Of a stretch of DNA of 64,000 nucleotides, positions 33,838-41,435 are shown piece after piece. The position numbers were made by a program, and so were the translations under genes. Position 1 is the first letter of the stretch; each line of letters opens with the position of its first letter. The stretch is from Candidatus Rifleibacterium amylolyticum (GTDB taxonomy: Bacteria > Muiribacteriota > Ozemobacteria > Ozemobacterales > Ozemobacteraceae), in assembly GCA_009917695.1 (NCBI GenBank), contig JAACJG010000001.1, positions 393,219 through 457,218 of the forward strand, given 5' to 3'. The notes under the pieces are model-generated. The model saw nothing but the letters and a program-made list of their open reading frames with translations, searched no databases and had not been told where the DNA came from.

Positions 33838-34674
33838 ATGGATCTCCGGTCATTGCGAGGAAGACATCTGTCTGAAGAAGCAATCTCACAGACTGAAGGA
33901 TTGCTTCGTCGTTCTGCTTCGCTCAAGCTTCGCAGAACTCCTCGCAATGACATTAAATCCGTCATTGCGACTGCGAGGCTTAGCCGAAGCAGGAAGCAAT
34001 CTCACAGAGCCTGCAAAAATCTTTTTCAATTTGCGTCTCATATCGATAAGAATGATTGTCGACGAACAGAGAAGCAGCCGGATGGCAGCCCGGTTGCCAG
34101 CTTCGCTGCATCGGCGACGGTAGCTGTTGCTTCGCAGCCGGCGCACCCCGCATTGCCGGCACTGCCACCCGGCGAAGAGATCTATGATCTCATGCCGGCG
34201 CACAGTGTTGGGTTGCCGATTCTGTACATTCTCGGGCAGGTGCTGTTAGTTATCCTTGTATTCTGGTTGCTTGGACTGTTTTATCGCTGGTTGACCACGC
34301 CAGTTCAGAGACCTCGGCGAAAACTTGAACTGAGCCCACAACAGACGGCATTGCGCGCCATCGCCAGGCTTGAGCGTTCGCCTGTCTGGCAGCAACGCCA
34401 GATGAAAGAAATTTGCGAAAGCGTTGCTGCGATTCTCAAAACCTACGCGCACGATGCCTATGCCATAGGAATTGGCGCCGCCGCTACAACTGATGAATTT
34501 CTTGAGAGCTTCCGGCGCACCGGCATGGCAGCTGCGATTTTTGCGCGCAGTCGCGATCTGCTGAACGATTGTGATCAGATCAAGTTTGCCGGCGTCGAGG
34601 GCGACCCGGATCTGGCCGATGGCATGCTTAGTGAGCTCAAACAGCTGATTACTCAGGAGGGCTGGCAGCAATGA
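33838..34674 (+). CDS. DUF4381-like Bat-operon membrane protein carrying an in-frame repeat insertion
   Basis: The 278-residue product has a core with one membrane segment (about 125-149, YILGQVLLVILVFWLLGLFY) and a helical cytoplasmic region (165-278) like the DUF4381 proteins between DUF58 and BatA in many Bat operons. The ATG at 33838 has AGGAG 10 bases upstream, so it is the likely native start. From codon 5 to about codon 55 the sequence is a palindromic repeat (33849-34003) that keeps the frame open and encodes a basic peptide with LKLRRTPRND. The residues between repeat and membrane segment are Ala/Pro-rich. The repeat probably sits in or before the original signal region. Whether translation starts here or at a downstream codon is not known. 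The stop overlaps batA by 4 bases. Confidence 0.72.
   Translation: MDLRSLRGRHLSEEAISQTEGLLRRSASLKLRRTPRNDIKSVIATARLSRSRKQSHRACKNLFQFASHIDKNDCRRTEKQPDGSPVASFAASATVAVASQPAHPALPALPPGEEIYDLMPAHSVGLPILYILGQVLLVILVFWLLGLFYRWLTTPVQRPRRKLELSPQQTALRAIARLERSPVWQQRQMKEICESVAAILKTYAHDAYAIGIGAAATTDEFLESFRRTGMAAAIFARSRDLLNDCDQIKFAGVEGDPDLADGMLSELKQLITQEGWQQ
33849..34003 (+). repeat. Palindromic repeat inserted in frame near the 5' end of a Bat-operon gene
   Basis: It starts with GTCATTGCGAGG (33849-33860), which pairs with CCTCGCAATGAC (33940-33951). After 9 bases a second unit begins with GTCATTGCGA and ends in GAAGCAATCTC (33993-34003). The part 33900-34003 has the same length (104 bases) and order as 36798-36901. 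In both genes it is read in the same frame, giving peptides identical at 30 of 35 positions. Confidence 0.88.
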
Positions 34675-35678
34675 AATGGAACAGCCCTGAATTCATCCTG
34701 TTGTTTCTGCTGATTCCGCTGATCGCGGGTTATCGCCTGTATATCAGTCGCACTGCGAAAAAGGGCGGTTTGCGCTATCCGCTTGCATTTCTCGCCGGGC
34801 ATGGCAAAAGCTGGCGCAGTCGCCTGCTTTTCATTCCTGATCTGATGCGCCTGCTGGTGCTGGTATTGCTGATATTCGCCATGATGCAGCCACAATACGG
34901 CCAGGAACACGAAACCGTGAGCCGGCAGGGCATAGATATAATGCTCGCTATCGACGTCTCGGGCAGTATGGCCGCCGAAGATTTCAAGCCGAATCGTATC
35001 AAGGCGGCGCAAAAGATAACCGAAAACTTTATCTCCGGAATTCAGGATCACCGTATCGGCCTGGTCGTGTTTGCCGGTCTGGCACTTACCCAGTGCCCGC
35101 TGACAATGGACTACGGCGTTGTCACCGAATTACTGCGCCGCACTTCACTAAATATGATCAAATACGATGGCACTGCGATAGGCGATGCCATAATCAATGC
35201 GGTTTATAAATTTTCCGGCGAGCGTCGCGACAACCGCGATCGTGTCGTAATTTTGCTCAGTGACGGCGAGAACAACTCGGGCGTAGATCCTCTGGAAGCA
35301 GCAAAAGTAGCTGCCGATCGCAAGATTCGCATTTATACAATCGGCGTCGGCAGTCTCGAAGGCGCTCCGATTCCGATAATTCAGGGCGGTCGTAAGATGT
35401 ACGCGCGCAATCGCGACGGTTCGCTGTATATTCCAAAAATCGATGAACAACTGCTGAAAGATATTGCTTTCATGACCAACGGCCAGTATTTCAGGGCGAC
35501 TGACAATACTGCACTCGAAGAAATTTACAAGACGATCGCCACGCTCGAAAAGGGAAAGCTCGATGTCAGCCGCACAATTCAATATTCTGAGCGTTTCATC
35601 TGGTTTCTCGCTCCGGCCTTTGCTCTTCTTGCTTTCGAAATCTACCTGCGCAGCAGGGTTTTTCAGAGGTTATTCTGA
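34671..35678 (+). CDS. batA: BatA-type VWA-domain membrane protein
   Basis: The 335-residue protein has two N-terminal hydrophobic segments (residues 5-25, 55-80), a VWA domain (about 90-285) and a C-terminal membrane segment (310-330). The MIDAS motif DVSGSM is at about 97, with the Thr site in GTAIGDAI and the Asp site in LLSDGENN. BatA and BatB are paired VWA proteins that work with the MoxR ATPase; the system is linked to stress tolerance, though its real substrate is debated. It overlaps the preceding gene by 4 bases and the following batB by 1 base. Confidence 0.94.
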   Translation: MKWNSPEFILLFLLIPLIAGYRLYISRTAKKGGLRYPLAFLAGHGKSWRSRLLFIPDLMRLLVLVLLIFAMMQPQYGQEHETVSRQGIDIMLAIDVSGSMAAEDFKPNRIKAAQKITENFISGIQDHRIGLVVFAGLALTQCPLTMDYGVVTELLRRTSLNMIKYDGTAIGDAIINAVYKFSGERRDNRDRVVILLSDGENNSGVDPLEAAKVAADRKIRIYTIGVGSLEGAPIPIIQGGRKMYARNRDGSLYIPKIDEQLLKDIAFMTNGQYFRATDNTALEEIYKTIATLEKGKLDVSRTIQYSERFIWFLAPAFALLAFEIYLRSRVFQRLF

Positions 35679-36712
35679 TGTTGCGTAATCCGGAAAACCT
35701 TCTTTTGCTTGGCGTTACAGCGATTTGGGTAATGCTGCTGTGGCAGGTGACCGCGCGCGACATTCGCCGGCGCCGTGAGGCTTTTGCCAGCATCAGGATG
35801 CTCGAGCGCATTGCCAGCCACAAGCCGACCCGTCGCCCGGTGGTCAAGTGGTTGATGGTTCTGCTTGGACTGGCTCTGATTGGTTTTGCTCTGTTGCGCC
35901 CGCAGGGCAGCATATTCGAAGAAGAAGTCTATGGAGAGGGTCTCGACCTGGTGATCGCACTCGATATTTCGAAGTCGATGTACGCCAATGATATCGAGGG
36001 CAATTCGCGGCTTGACGTGGCCAAAGCGATTCTTTCGCGCATGGCCAACGGTTTGCGCGATGATCGCGTTGGCCTCGTCGTTTTTGCTGGTGAGACCATG
36101 GTGCAGAGCCCGCTTTCTTATGACAAGGGCGCTTTTCTGACTTTTCTCGAACGGGTCAGCCCGAATCTGCTGGCAAAGCAGGGCACAAATATGGCTGGAG
36201 CCATCCAGACTTCGCTCGACCGTTTCGACATGACAGCGTCTCAGTCAAAAGTTATTCTTCTTATTTCTGACGGTGAAGACAGAGATCAGGTGCGACTTCA
36301 GACGGCTGTCGATGAGGCGGTCCGCAAAAAAATTCCGGTTTTCACGGTTGGTATCGGCAGTGAGCGCGGCGGCCGCATACCGGTTGCCCGCAACTGGTTT
36401 GGCGACATCGAGTATTTGAGACACAAGGGACAGGTGGTCGTGTCAAAGCTTGAAGAAAAGACGCTCAGAGAGATAGCAGATAAGACCGGTGCCCGCTACT
36501 TCAGGGCGTCTGACATATCCAGTGCCAAAGAGGTCATTGGCGGCCTCGATGGTATTAAAAGAGTGGCGGTCTCCGGCGGAACCAGGCTGATAAGGCATGA
36601 GCTTTATTATGTGCCGGTGCTGCTGGCATTTTTTCTGCTGCTGCTTGAATGGATGCTCTCAGAACGCATCCCTTACGAACGCGAACGCGACCACTGGTTG
36701 AAACGTATATGA
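35678..36712 (+). CDS. batB: BatB-type VWA-domain membrane protein
   Basis: The 344-residue protein has N-terminal membrane segments (residues 6-24 and 60-78), a VWA domain with MIDAS motif DISKSM at about 96, GTNMAGAIQT and LISDGEDRDQ, and a C-terminal membrane segment (about 305-325). It is a paralogue of the BatA protein just upstream, with which it shares a TGATG junction. The last 4 bases (ATGA) overlap the start of the BatC-like gene. The whole series therefore shows tight coupling. Confidence 0.94.
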   Translation: MLRNPENLLLLGVTAIWVMLLWQVTARDIRRRREAFASIRMLERIASHKPTRRPVVKWLMVLLGLALIGFALLRPQGSIFEEEVYGEGLDLVIALDISKSMYANDIEGNSRLDVAKAILSRMANGLRDDRVGLVVFAGETMVQSPLSYDKGAFLTFLERVSPNLLAKQGTNMAGAIQTSLDRFDMTASQSKVILLISDGEDRDQVRLQTAVDEAVRKKIPVFTVGIGSERGGRIPVARNWFGDIEYLRHKGQVVVSKLEEKTLREIADKTGARYFRASDISSAKEVIGGLDGIKRVAVSGGTRLIRHELYYVPVLLAFFLLLLEWMLSERIPYERERDHWLKRI

Positions 36713-38049
36713 TAAAAGAACACAGCGCAGATACTACTATGAGAACACTTAACAAATTATCTGTTTTTAAAAGCAGAGCAGCTGTAATGACAAAGAGATT
36801 GCTTCGTCATTCTGCTCCGCTGAAGCTGCGCAGAACTCCTCGCAATGACATTATTAACGTCATTGCGACTGCGAGGTGCAGCCGAAGCAGGAAGCAATCT
36901 CATGGTATTCATCTGAGCCATTCCAGATGGCTGGCAAAGGGCTTGATGATTCTGGGATTATGCCTGCTGTTCATGTTGTCGACGATGCCGGTTTCAGCTC
37001 ACCCGGCCTTTAATATCAGACGAGGTCTGGCTGCGCTCGAGAGCGGAGAGCTGGAGAAGGCTGAGAGCGAACTGCAGCGGGCCAGGTTTGCTGAACCAGA
37101 TAATCCGGTGGTTTCGTATAATCTTGGCGTCGTCAGCTATCGTCGCCGCGATTATCAGAAAGCTGCCGGCTTTTTCATGCAGTCGGCGGCGGCTGCCGGC
37201 GCAGATATGCAGATGAAATTCGACAGTCTCTACAATCTTGGCAACACTGCGTTTAAGGCGGGAGATTATGCGGCGGCCGTTTCAGCCTATAACGGCAGTC
37301 TCGAAGTCAGAGATGACCAGCAGGCCCGTTACAATCTTGAGGTTGCCAGCAAAAAGCTGCAGGAGCAACAGGAAAAACAACAGCAGCAGCAGGAAAAACA
37401 GCAACAGAACCAGGATCAGCAGAATCAGCAGCAGAAAGACGGCCAGAAACAGGAGCAGGAGGGTCAGCAGGACAAAAACGATCAGAACTCTGGCGAACAG
37501 CAGAACCAGAAAGATCAGAACAATCAAAATGGCCAGCAGGGTGACCAGCAAAAGCAACAGGCTGACTCACAGTCTGGCAGTGAAGACAAACAGGGCGAAA
37601 GCGAAAATCAGCAGCAGGCCGATTCCGATGAACAGAAGTCTGGCGAACAATCAGATCAGCAGCAGGCGCAAAAACCTGAGTCAGGCAGCGAAGATCAGAA
37701 TGCTTCGCAGACATCACCGCTGAACGAGCAGGCAGGCGAAGATCCTTCTGAAAATCGCGAAGACGTTCAAATGGGCAGCGGCGAAGAGCAGCAGCAGGAA
37801 CCACAGAAGCCCGAAGCGTCACAGCGCGCACGCGCGCTCAAAAATGTCAGACTCAACCCTTATCAGGTTGAACGCCTGTTACAGAAGATGCAGGAACGTG
37901 AGCGGCAGGCACAGCTGCATTATCGCAATGAGCCGCAGCGACTGGATGAAGAAGACCCCTTCAATATGGATGCGCAGCAGCTGCAGGAATGGCTTCAGAA
38001 CCGCGGCCGCCCCCAGCGGCAGCAGCAGGCGGATGAGCCTGACTGGTAA
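36709..38049 (+). CDS. BatC-like TPR protein with Gln-rich region and in-frame repeat insertion
   Basis: The 446-residue protein starts at ATG 36709, overlapping the batB stop by 4 bases. Codons 29-64 are a copy of the palindromic repeat (36795-36901). Only after it comes the hydrophobic signal-type segment (about residues 78-95, LMILGLCLLFMLSTMPVSA), so the predicted protein carries a 70-residue basic extension before its signal. TPR units cover about 98-225 (RRGLAALESGELEKAESELQ, NLGVVSYRRRDYQKAAGFF). A Gln/Asn/Asp/Lys low-complexity region of about 180 residues follows, then a short conserved C terminus (RLNPYQVERLLQKMQERE) typical of BatC-like TPR proteins. A start inside the signal (for example ATG near 36946) may be used instead. 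Confidence 0.78.
   Translation: MIKEHSADTTMRTLNKLSVFKSRAAVMTKRLLRHSAPLKLRRTPRNDIINVIATARCSRSRKQSHGIHLSHSRWLAKGLMILGLCLLFMLSTMPVSAHPAFNIRRGLAALESGELEKAESELQRARFAEPDNPVVSYNLGVVSYRRRDYQKAAGFFMQSAAAAGADMQMKFDSLYNLGNTAFKAGDYAAAVSAYNGSLEVRDDQQARYNLEVASKKLQEQQEKQQQQQEKQQQNQDQQNQQQKDGQKQEQEGQQDKNDQNSGEQQNQKDQNNQNGQQGDQQKQQADSQSGSEDKQGESENQQQADSDEQKSGEQSDQQQAQKPESGSEDQNASQTSPLNEQAGEDPSENREDVQMGSGEEQQQEPQKPEASQRARALKNVRLNPYQVERLLQKMQERERQAQLHYRNEPQRLDEEDPFNMDAQQLQEWLQNRGRPQRQQQADEPDW
36795..36901 (+). repeat. Palindromic repeat inserted in frame before the signal segment of the BatC-like protein
   Basis: GAGATTGCTTC (36795-36805) pairs with GAAGCAATCTC (36891-36901), and CTCGCAATGAC pairs with GTCATTGCGA around a 9-base centre ATTATTAAC. 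The whole copy is a 107-base near-perfect palindrome. It encodes LLRHSAPLKLRRTPRND and following residues in the same frame as the copy at 33849-34003. Confidence 0.88.
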
Positions 38050-38053
38050 GCTG

Positions 38054-39043
38054 TTACAGTTCGATACTTATGGTCTGGTCGGCCGTTTTTCTGGCATTGT
38101 AAAGCGCCACCTGAGCCCGATGAATCAGCTCTTCAATGCTCTCTTCGCTCTCGCGCAGCTGAGTAATTCCACATGAAAATGAAGTGGTGATGCTGTTGTC
38201 GGTAAACTTGATTTTTGCCAGTGCGGTATTGAAATCACCAATTATCTGCTCGGCTTTTCTGGCATCGGTGTCTGGCATGTAAAGAATAAACTCATCGATT
38301 CCGTGTGCGCCCAGCACGTCGCAGCCTCTGATATGCTTTTTAAGCACCTCGGCAGCAGACTTGTAGACATCATGCGCGGCTTCTTCGCCGTAAAGATTGA
38401 TGATCGACTTGAAGTTGTCCATGTCGAGAATGACCAGTGCCAGATCGTGCGGCTCGAACTGGGTGTCGTGAATTTCCTTCTCAAGGCGTCTGATAAAATA
38501 CTGGTGCGAATAAATACCGGTTTCAACGTCGAACTGGCGAAGTTCAGAAATCATGTGCAGCAGTTCTTCCTTTTCGAGTGCCGCTGAACAGGCGCCAGCC
38601 ATGGCCAGGAAAAAATTGCGTGTTGCGATATCTACTTCTATCTCCTGGTCGAAATAGCAGGCGAGGAATCCATACGTTCGGCCTTCCCAGCCTATGTGAG
38701 CGGCCAGACACATGGCGTAATCCTGCTCAATCCGCATTTCTTCGTAGTCGTCAAGATTGCTGGATCGGGTGATGATATTGAAACTGTCTTTAAAAAAGAT
38801 TCTGCCAATGGTATTGCTGCCGATTCTCTTGTGAAAATCATGCAGGGCATTGCGTGATACCCCGTGTGCATGCGTAATATCGAGATAGGACGTTTTTTTG
38901 TTCTGTAACGCGATGTATAAATAACTGGCACGCAACTGTTGTTCGAGAGTGCGCAGCGTCTTCTGGATGAGGCGCGTGGCATTGGATTCGGTGAGGTAAC
39001 CTTTCAGTGACTGAGTCAGCGCGATCAACAGTTTTTCTTTCAT
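38054..39043 (-). CDS. GAF-GGDEF-like protein with altered GIDEF motif
   Basis: The 329-residue cytoplasmic protein has a GAF-like sensory domain (about 20-160) and a GGDEF domain (about 175-325: VILDMDNFKSIINLYGEEAAHDVY, CDVLGAHGIDEFILYMP, FSCGITQL). The signature is GIDEF rather than GGDEF, so the second Gly, which shapes the GTP pocket, is replaced by Ile. An RxxD (RGCD) stands five residues before it, as in the inhibitory site of diguanylate cyclases. It may be inactive for c-di-GMP synthesis and act as a binding protein. AGGAGC lies before the ATG. The gene is convergent with the Bat operon, 4 bases apart, and follows a 70-residue gene by 24 bases. Confidence 0.85.
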   Translation of the reverse strand: MKEKLLIALTQSLKGYLTESNATRLIQKTLRTLEQQLRASYLYIALQNKKTSYLDITHAHGVSRNALHDFHKRIGSNTIGRIFFKDSFNIITRSSNLDDYEEMRIEQDYAMCLAAHIGWEGRTYGFLACYFDQEIEVDIATRNFFLAMAGACSAALEKEELLHMISELRQFDVETGIYSHQYFIRRLEKEIHDTQFEPHDLALVILDMDNFKSIINLYGEEAAHDVYKSAAEVLKKHIRGCDVLGAHGIDEFILYMPDTDARKAEQIIGDFNTALAKIKFTDNSITTSFSCGITQLRESEESIEELIHRAQVALYNARKTADQTISIEL

Positions 39044-39067
39044 CGATGCTCCTTGAAAAAGCCTCTG

Positions 39068-39280
39068 TCAGCTTGGACAGAATTGTTCAAAACATTCCTG
39101 AATCAGCCGGCAACGATGATAAATCTGTTCAAGTTCATCGTTAAGCTCGTCGTTACCAGGATTCAGTTCGGGATCGGCAAGTATCTCGGCCTTGCGTTTC
39201 TGTAACAGGTCATATAAGGCATGCAGCTGCGCACAGAGAACCTTTTGCGAATATCCGCCATTTTTTTCTGACTTTTCCAT
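39068..39280 (-). CDS. Small helical protein of unknown function
   Basis: The 70-residue protein is predicted helical (QKVLCAQLHALYDLLQKRKA, then LNDELEQIYHRCRLIQECFE) and has three Cys. No family is recognised. AAGGAGG lies 7 bases before the ATG at 39280, which decides the start; a further ATG 6 codons upstream overlaps this site. It is 24 bases before the GGDEF-like gene and probably co-transcribed with it, perhaps as a partner. Confidence 0.65.
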   Translation of the reverse strand: MEKSEKNGGYSQKVLCAQLHALYDLLQKRKAEILADPELNPGNDELNDELEQIYHRCRLIQECFEQFCPS

Positions 39281-39340
39281 TATGTCCTCCTTGCGCATCT
39301 TTCATGGCATTGAGCAACTTGCCACATTTCTCGCCATTAT

Positions 39341-39385
39341 AAAACAAAATGCCCCGGCCGCGCAAAATTTTTGCACGCCGGGGCA
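39341..39385 (-). terminator. Terminator of the sigma/anti-sigma/TPR operon
   Basis: On the minus strand TGCCCCGGC pairs with GCCGGGGCA around an 18-base loop, followed by TTTTGTTTTATAA. It begins 11 bases after the TPR stop at 39396. Confidence 0.85.
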
Positions 39386-39395
39386 CTTTTGTCTT

Positions 39396-40106
39396 CTATT
39401 TCTGGTCGAGAACCTTCTGATTCATTTCAATTATACGTTTATAGTTTTCGGCAGCCTTGTCGAGATTATTGGAGTTTTTATAAATTTCACCGAGGTGCAA
39501 CAGCAGCCTGCTGGCAGCCGCCGGGTCATCATCGGCAAATCTGGTGACGCCTTCGTTAATGATTTTTTCTGCGTCTTCGGTTCGATTATTCTGTAGATAA
39601 AGGCGTGCGATCTCATGATATACCGGCACCAGTTTGCCGGTAAGCCTGCGTTTGCCGTCTTCTGGCTCATCTTCGGGGGCAGGCTCGTTTGATATCAGGG
39701 TCAGGATTTTTTTAAGTTCAGCTGCGGCCTCGTCAATTTTACCCTGCTTTTCGTAGATGAATGACAGATTCTTGTGGGCTTCTGCCATTGCCATAACAGA
39801 ATTCCGTCGAATCATTTCCTTTTCCATTTCAGGGTCCATCGGGCCTCTGCGCATCCCGCCCATGTGCGGCGGCATTCCCGGACCATCCCCCTCACCGCCT
39901 TGCGGCCCCATTCCCGGGCGCATCCCAGGCCCCATGCCAGGTCGCATCCCGTGACCTGGCTGGCCGGGTCTCTGTCCATGCAGGCGAGGATTAGTGCCCT
40001 GCCACAGTTCGGGGTTGTCACCCTGATCGGGTTGTTGTGCCGGTAACGGCATTACCAGAGCGACTGCGAGAATCACCATCAGGCCTATAGATAACCTGCG
40101 AATCAT
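39396..40106 (-). CDS. Secreted TPR protein with Gly/Pro/Met-rich N-terminal region
   Basis: The 236-residue protein has a signal peptide (residues 1-24). A low-complexity region (40-90) with repeated GMRPGMGP-type units leads to about three TPR units (105-225: AEAHKNLSFIYEKQGKIDEA, LVPVYHEIARLYLQNNRTEDA, LLLHLGEIYKNSNNLDKAAENY). It overlaps the anti-sigma gene by 4 bases and is the last gene of the sigma factor operon, ending in a terminator. A periplasmic target of the sigma circuit is likely. The GMGP-rich part recalls metal-binding linkers, but that is a guess. Confidence 0.8.
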   Translation of the reverse strand: MIRRLSIGLMVILAVALVMPLPAQQPDQGDNPELWQGTNPRLHGQRPGQPGHGMRPGMGPGMRPGMGPQGGEGDGPGMPPHMGGMRRGPMDPEMEKEMIRRNSVMAMAEAHKNLSFIYEKQGKIDEAAAELKKILTLISNEPAPEDEPEDGKRRLTGKLVPVYHEIARLYLQNNRTEDAEKIINEGVTRFADDDPAAASRLLLHLGEIYKNSNNLDKAAENYKRIIEMNQKVLDQK

Positions 40107-40621
40107 AACTTTTCCTCCTCATTCTGGTCTAAAAATTTCATTGCGCTGTCGAATTCAACAAAGCTCATCATTTCAGATGCTTCATATTTCATAAAGGTTA
40201 CAGCGTTTTTATTTTTTTCGAAAAAAATCGGCATTGCCGGCACTTCACTTTCCATAAAGCTGATTTCTGCCAGAGTTGGCAGAGGTTTCTCGGTTACAGG
40301 GTCTTCGCGTAGTGAAAGCAGAGCAAAGCCGCATACTATCGACAGGCCGAATACCAGCCCATAAGTCATGCCATGAAAATAGCTGTTCCAGAAGCTTTTG
40401 GGCTCTTCATCAGGCTTTTCTGCCACCGCTTCCGGCAGTTTTTCGGGAAAGCAGCGGGCGGTGGCCGCCTGCCATTGCGCTGGCGTCAGCCCCTGCGGCG
40501 GTTCGGCGATCTCGCGTTCGAGCCAGGCAGCGCATTCCAGGCAATTGCCGAGATGTTCCTCAAGTTCACTTTCTGAACCTTTTCCACTGGACATGCAGGT
40601 GCGAAATTCTTCACACTTCAT
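40103..40621 (-). CDS. Membrane anti-sigma factor with zinc-finger domain
   Basis: The 172-residue protein starts with an anti-sigma zinc-binding domain: Cys3 and the H-x3-C-x2-C motif HLGNCLEC near residue 24-31. Its membrane segment (about 85-108, GMTYGLVFGLSIVCGFALLSL) puts the C-terminal 65 residues in the periplasm. Such proteins hold an ECF sigma factor inactive until a signal triggers release. It overlaps the sigma gene by 11 bases and the TPR gene by 4 bases. Confidence 0.87.
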   Translation of the reverse strand: MKCEEFRTCMSSGKGSESELEEHLGNCLECAAWLEREIAEPPQGLTPAQWQAATARCFPEKLPEAVAEKPDEEPKSFWNSYFHGMTYGLVFGLSIVCGFALLSLREDPVTEKPLPTLAEISFMESEVPAMPIFFEKNKNAVTFMKYEASEMMSFVEFDSAMKFLDQNEEEKL

Positions 40622-41150
40622 TGGCGTTTCCTTCCTTTCTGCCGTGACTCTGCCAGAGTTCGGCGAAACGTTTGCGGGCGCGAAAAAGCACGATTTTTGC
40701 GTTGTTTTCGCTTATATCGAGAATCTCGGCGGCTTCTTTGAGCGAAAGCTCGTCCCAGTAGGTTAACAGCAGAATGCTGCGATCACGCTCGGGCATGCGG
40801 TCGAGTATTTCTGCGACGTCCAGGCGTTGCTCAACCTTGTTTTCTGAGCCATTTCCGGATGGTTCTACAAGCATCTGCTGTGCTGCCGGGTTCTTACTGA
40901 TCAGGCGCAGGCAATTATTACGCAGAATGCGATACAGCCAGGTGCGCAGGCGCGCATCGCCTCTGAACGCTGCCAGACTTCTGAAGGCTGCGGCCATGGT
41001 TTCCTGCACTGCGTCTTCAGCCAGTTCGCGACTTTTCAGAAAACGCAGCGCATGCGTGAAAAGAAAATCGCCATGATTCGCGAAGATGCCTCGAAAGCCG
41101 TCTTCGCGCCCCTGTAATGCCAGTTTTATTGCTTCAGAATCATTCATCAT
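40611..41150 (-). CDS. ECF-family RNA polymerase sigma factor
   Basis: The 179-residue protein has sigma region 2 (about 15-85: FLFTHALRFLKSRELAEDAV and WLYRILRNNCLRLI) and region 4 (about 120-170: LPERDRS-like MPERDRSILLLTYW, then LSLKEAAEILDISENNAKI and VLFRARKRF). It should direct RNA polymerase to a small regulon, held by the anti-sigma gene that overlaps it. The start is placed at the ATG at 41150 (MMNDSEA), because upstream residues are unlike the family. One codon later is equally possible, and no strong Shine-Dalgarno is seen. Confidence 0.9.
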   Translation of the reverse strand: MMNDSEAIKLALQGREDGFRGIFANHGDFLFTHALRFLKSRELAEDAVQETMAAAFRSLAAFRGDARLRTWLYRILRNNCLRLISKNPAAQQMLVEPSGNGSENKVEQRLDVAEILDRMPERDRSILLLTYWDELSLKEAAEILDISENNAKIVLFRARKRFAELWQSHGRKEGNANEV

Positions 41151-41192
41151 CTTTTTAGATACCAAGCTTAGCATTCAGGTTACATTTTCCGC

Positions 41193-41238
41193 AAAAAAAT
41201 ATTCAGGGCCAGCAGAATTTTATCTTTGCTGACCCTGA
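41193..41238 (-). terminator. Probable terminator of murB, separated from it by a repeat
   Basis: On the minus strand TCAGGGTCAGC pairs with GCTGGCCCTGA (one mismatch, 14-base loop), followed by ATATTTTTTTGC. It lies nearly 200 bases beyond the murB stop. The palindromic repeat at 41288-41401 fills most of the gap. Confidence 0.75.
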
Positions 41239-41287
41239 TCTGACTGTTAAGCTGAAGTTCTGCAACTATATAGATCGTGAGTTATCT

Positions 41288-41401
41288 GTCATTGCGAGGA
41301 GGGCGTCAGCCCGACGTGGCAATCCCATTGGCAGCAGGATTAGCTCAGAGCTGGCTTATGCCTGCGGCATACCGCTTCGTCGCTACGCTCCTCGCAATGA
41401 C
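41288..41401. repeat. Palindromic repeat copy between murB and its terminator
   Basis: The 114-base unit starts GTCATTGCGAGGAGGGCG and ends CGCTCCTCGCAATGAC. Inside it are a GGCAATCCCATTGG part and the GATTAGCTCAGAGCTGGCTTATGCC...GGCATACCGCTTCGTCGC part shared with 25486-25555. It is a full-size intergenic member of the family. Confidence 0.88.
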
Positions 41402-41435
41402 GAAAATTAAACATTTAATCAACTTTGCCAGACCA

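Noticed and set aside
37360-37700. CAG/CAA-rich stretch looking like a microsatellite or tandem repeat
   Set aside because: It is the Gln/Asn-rich coding region of the BatC-like protein; units are not regular in DNA and the frame is continuous.
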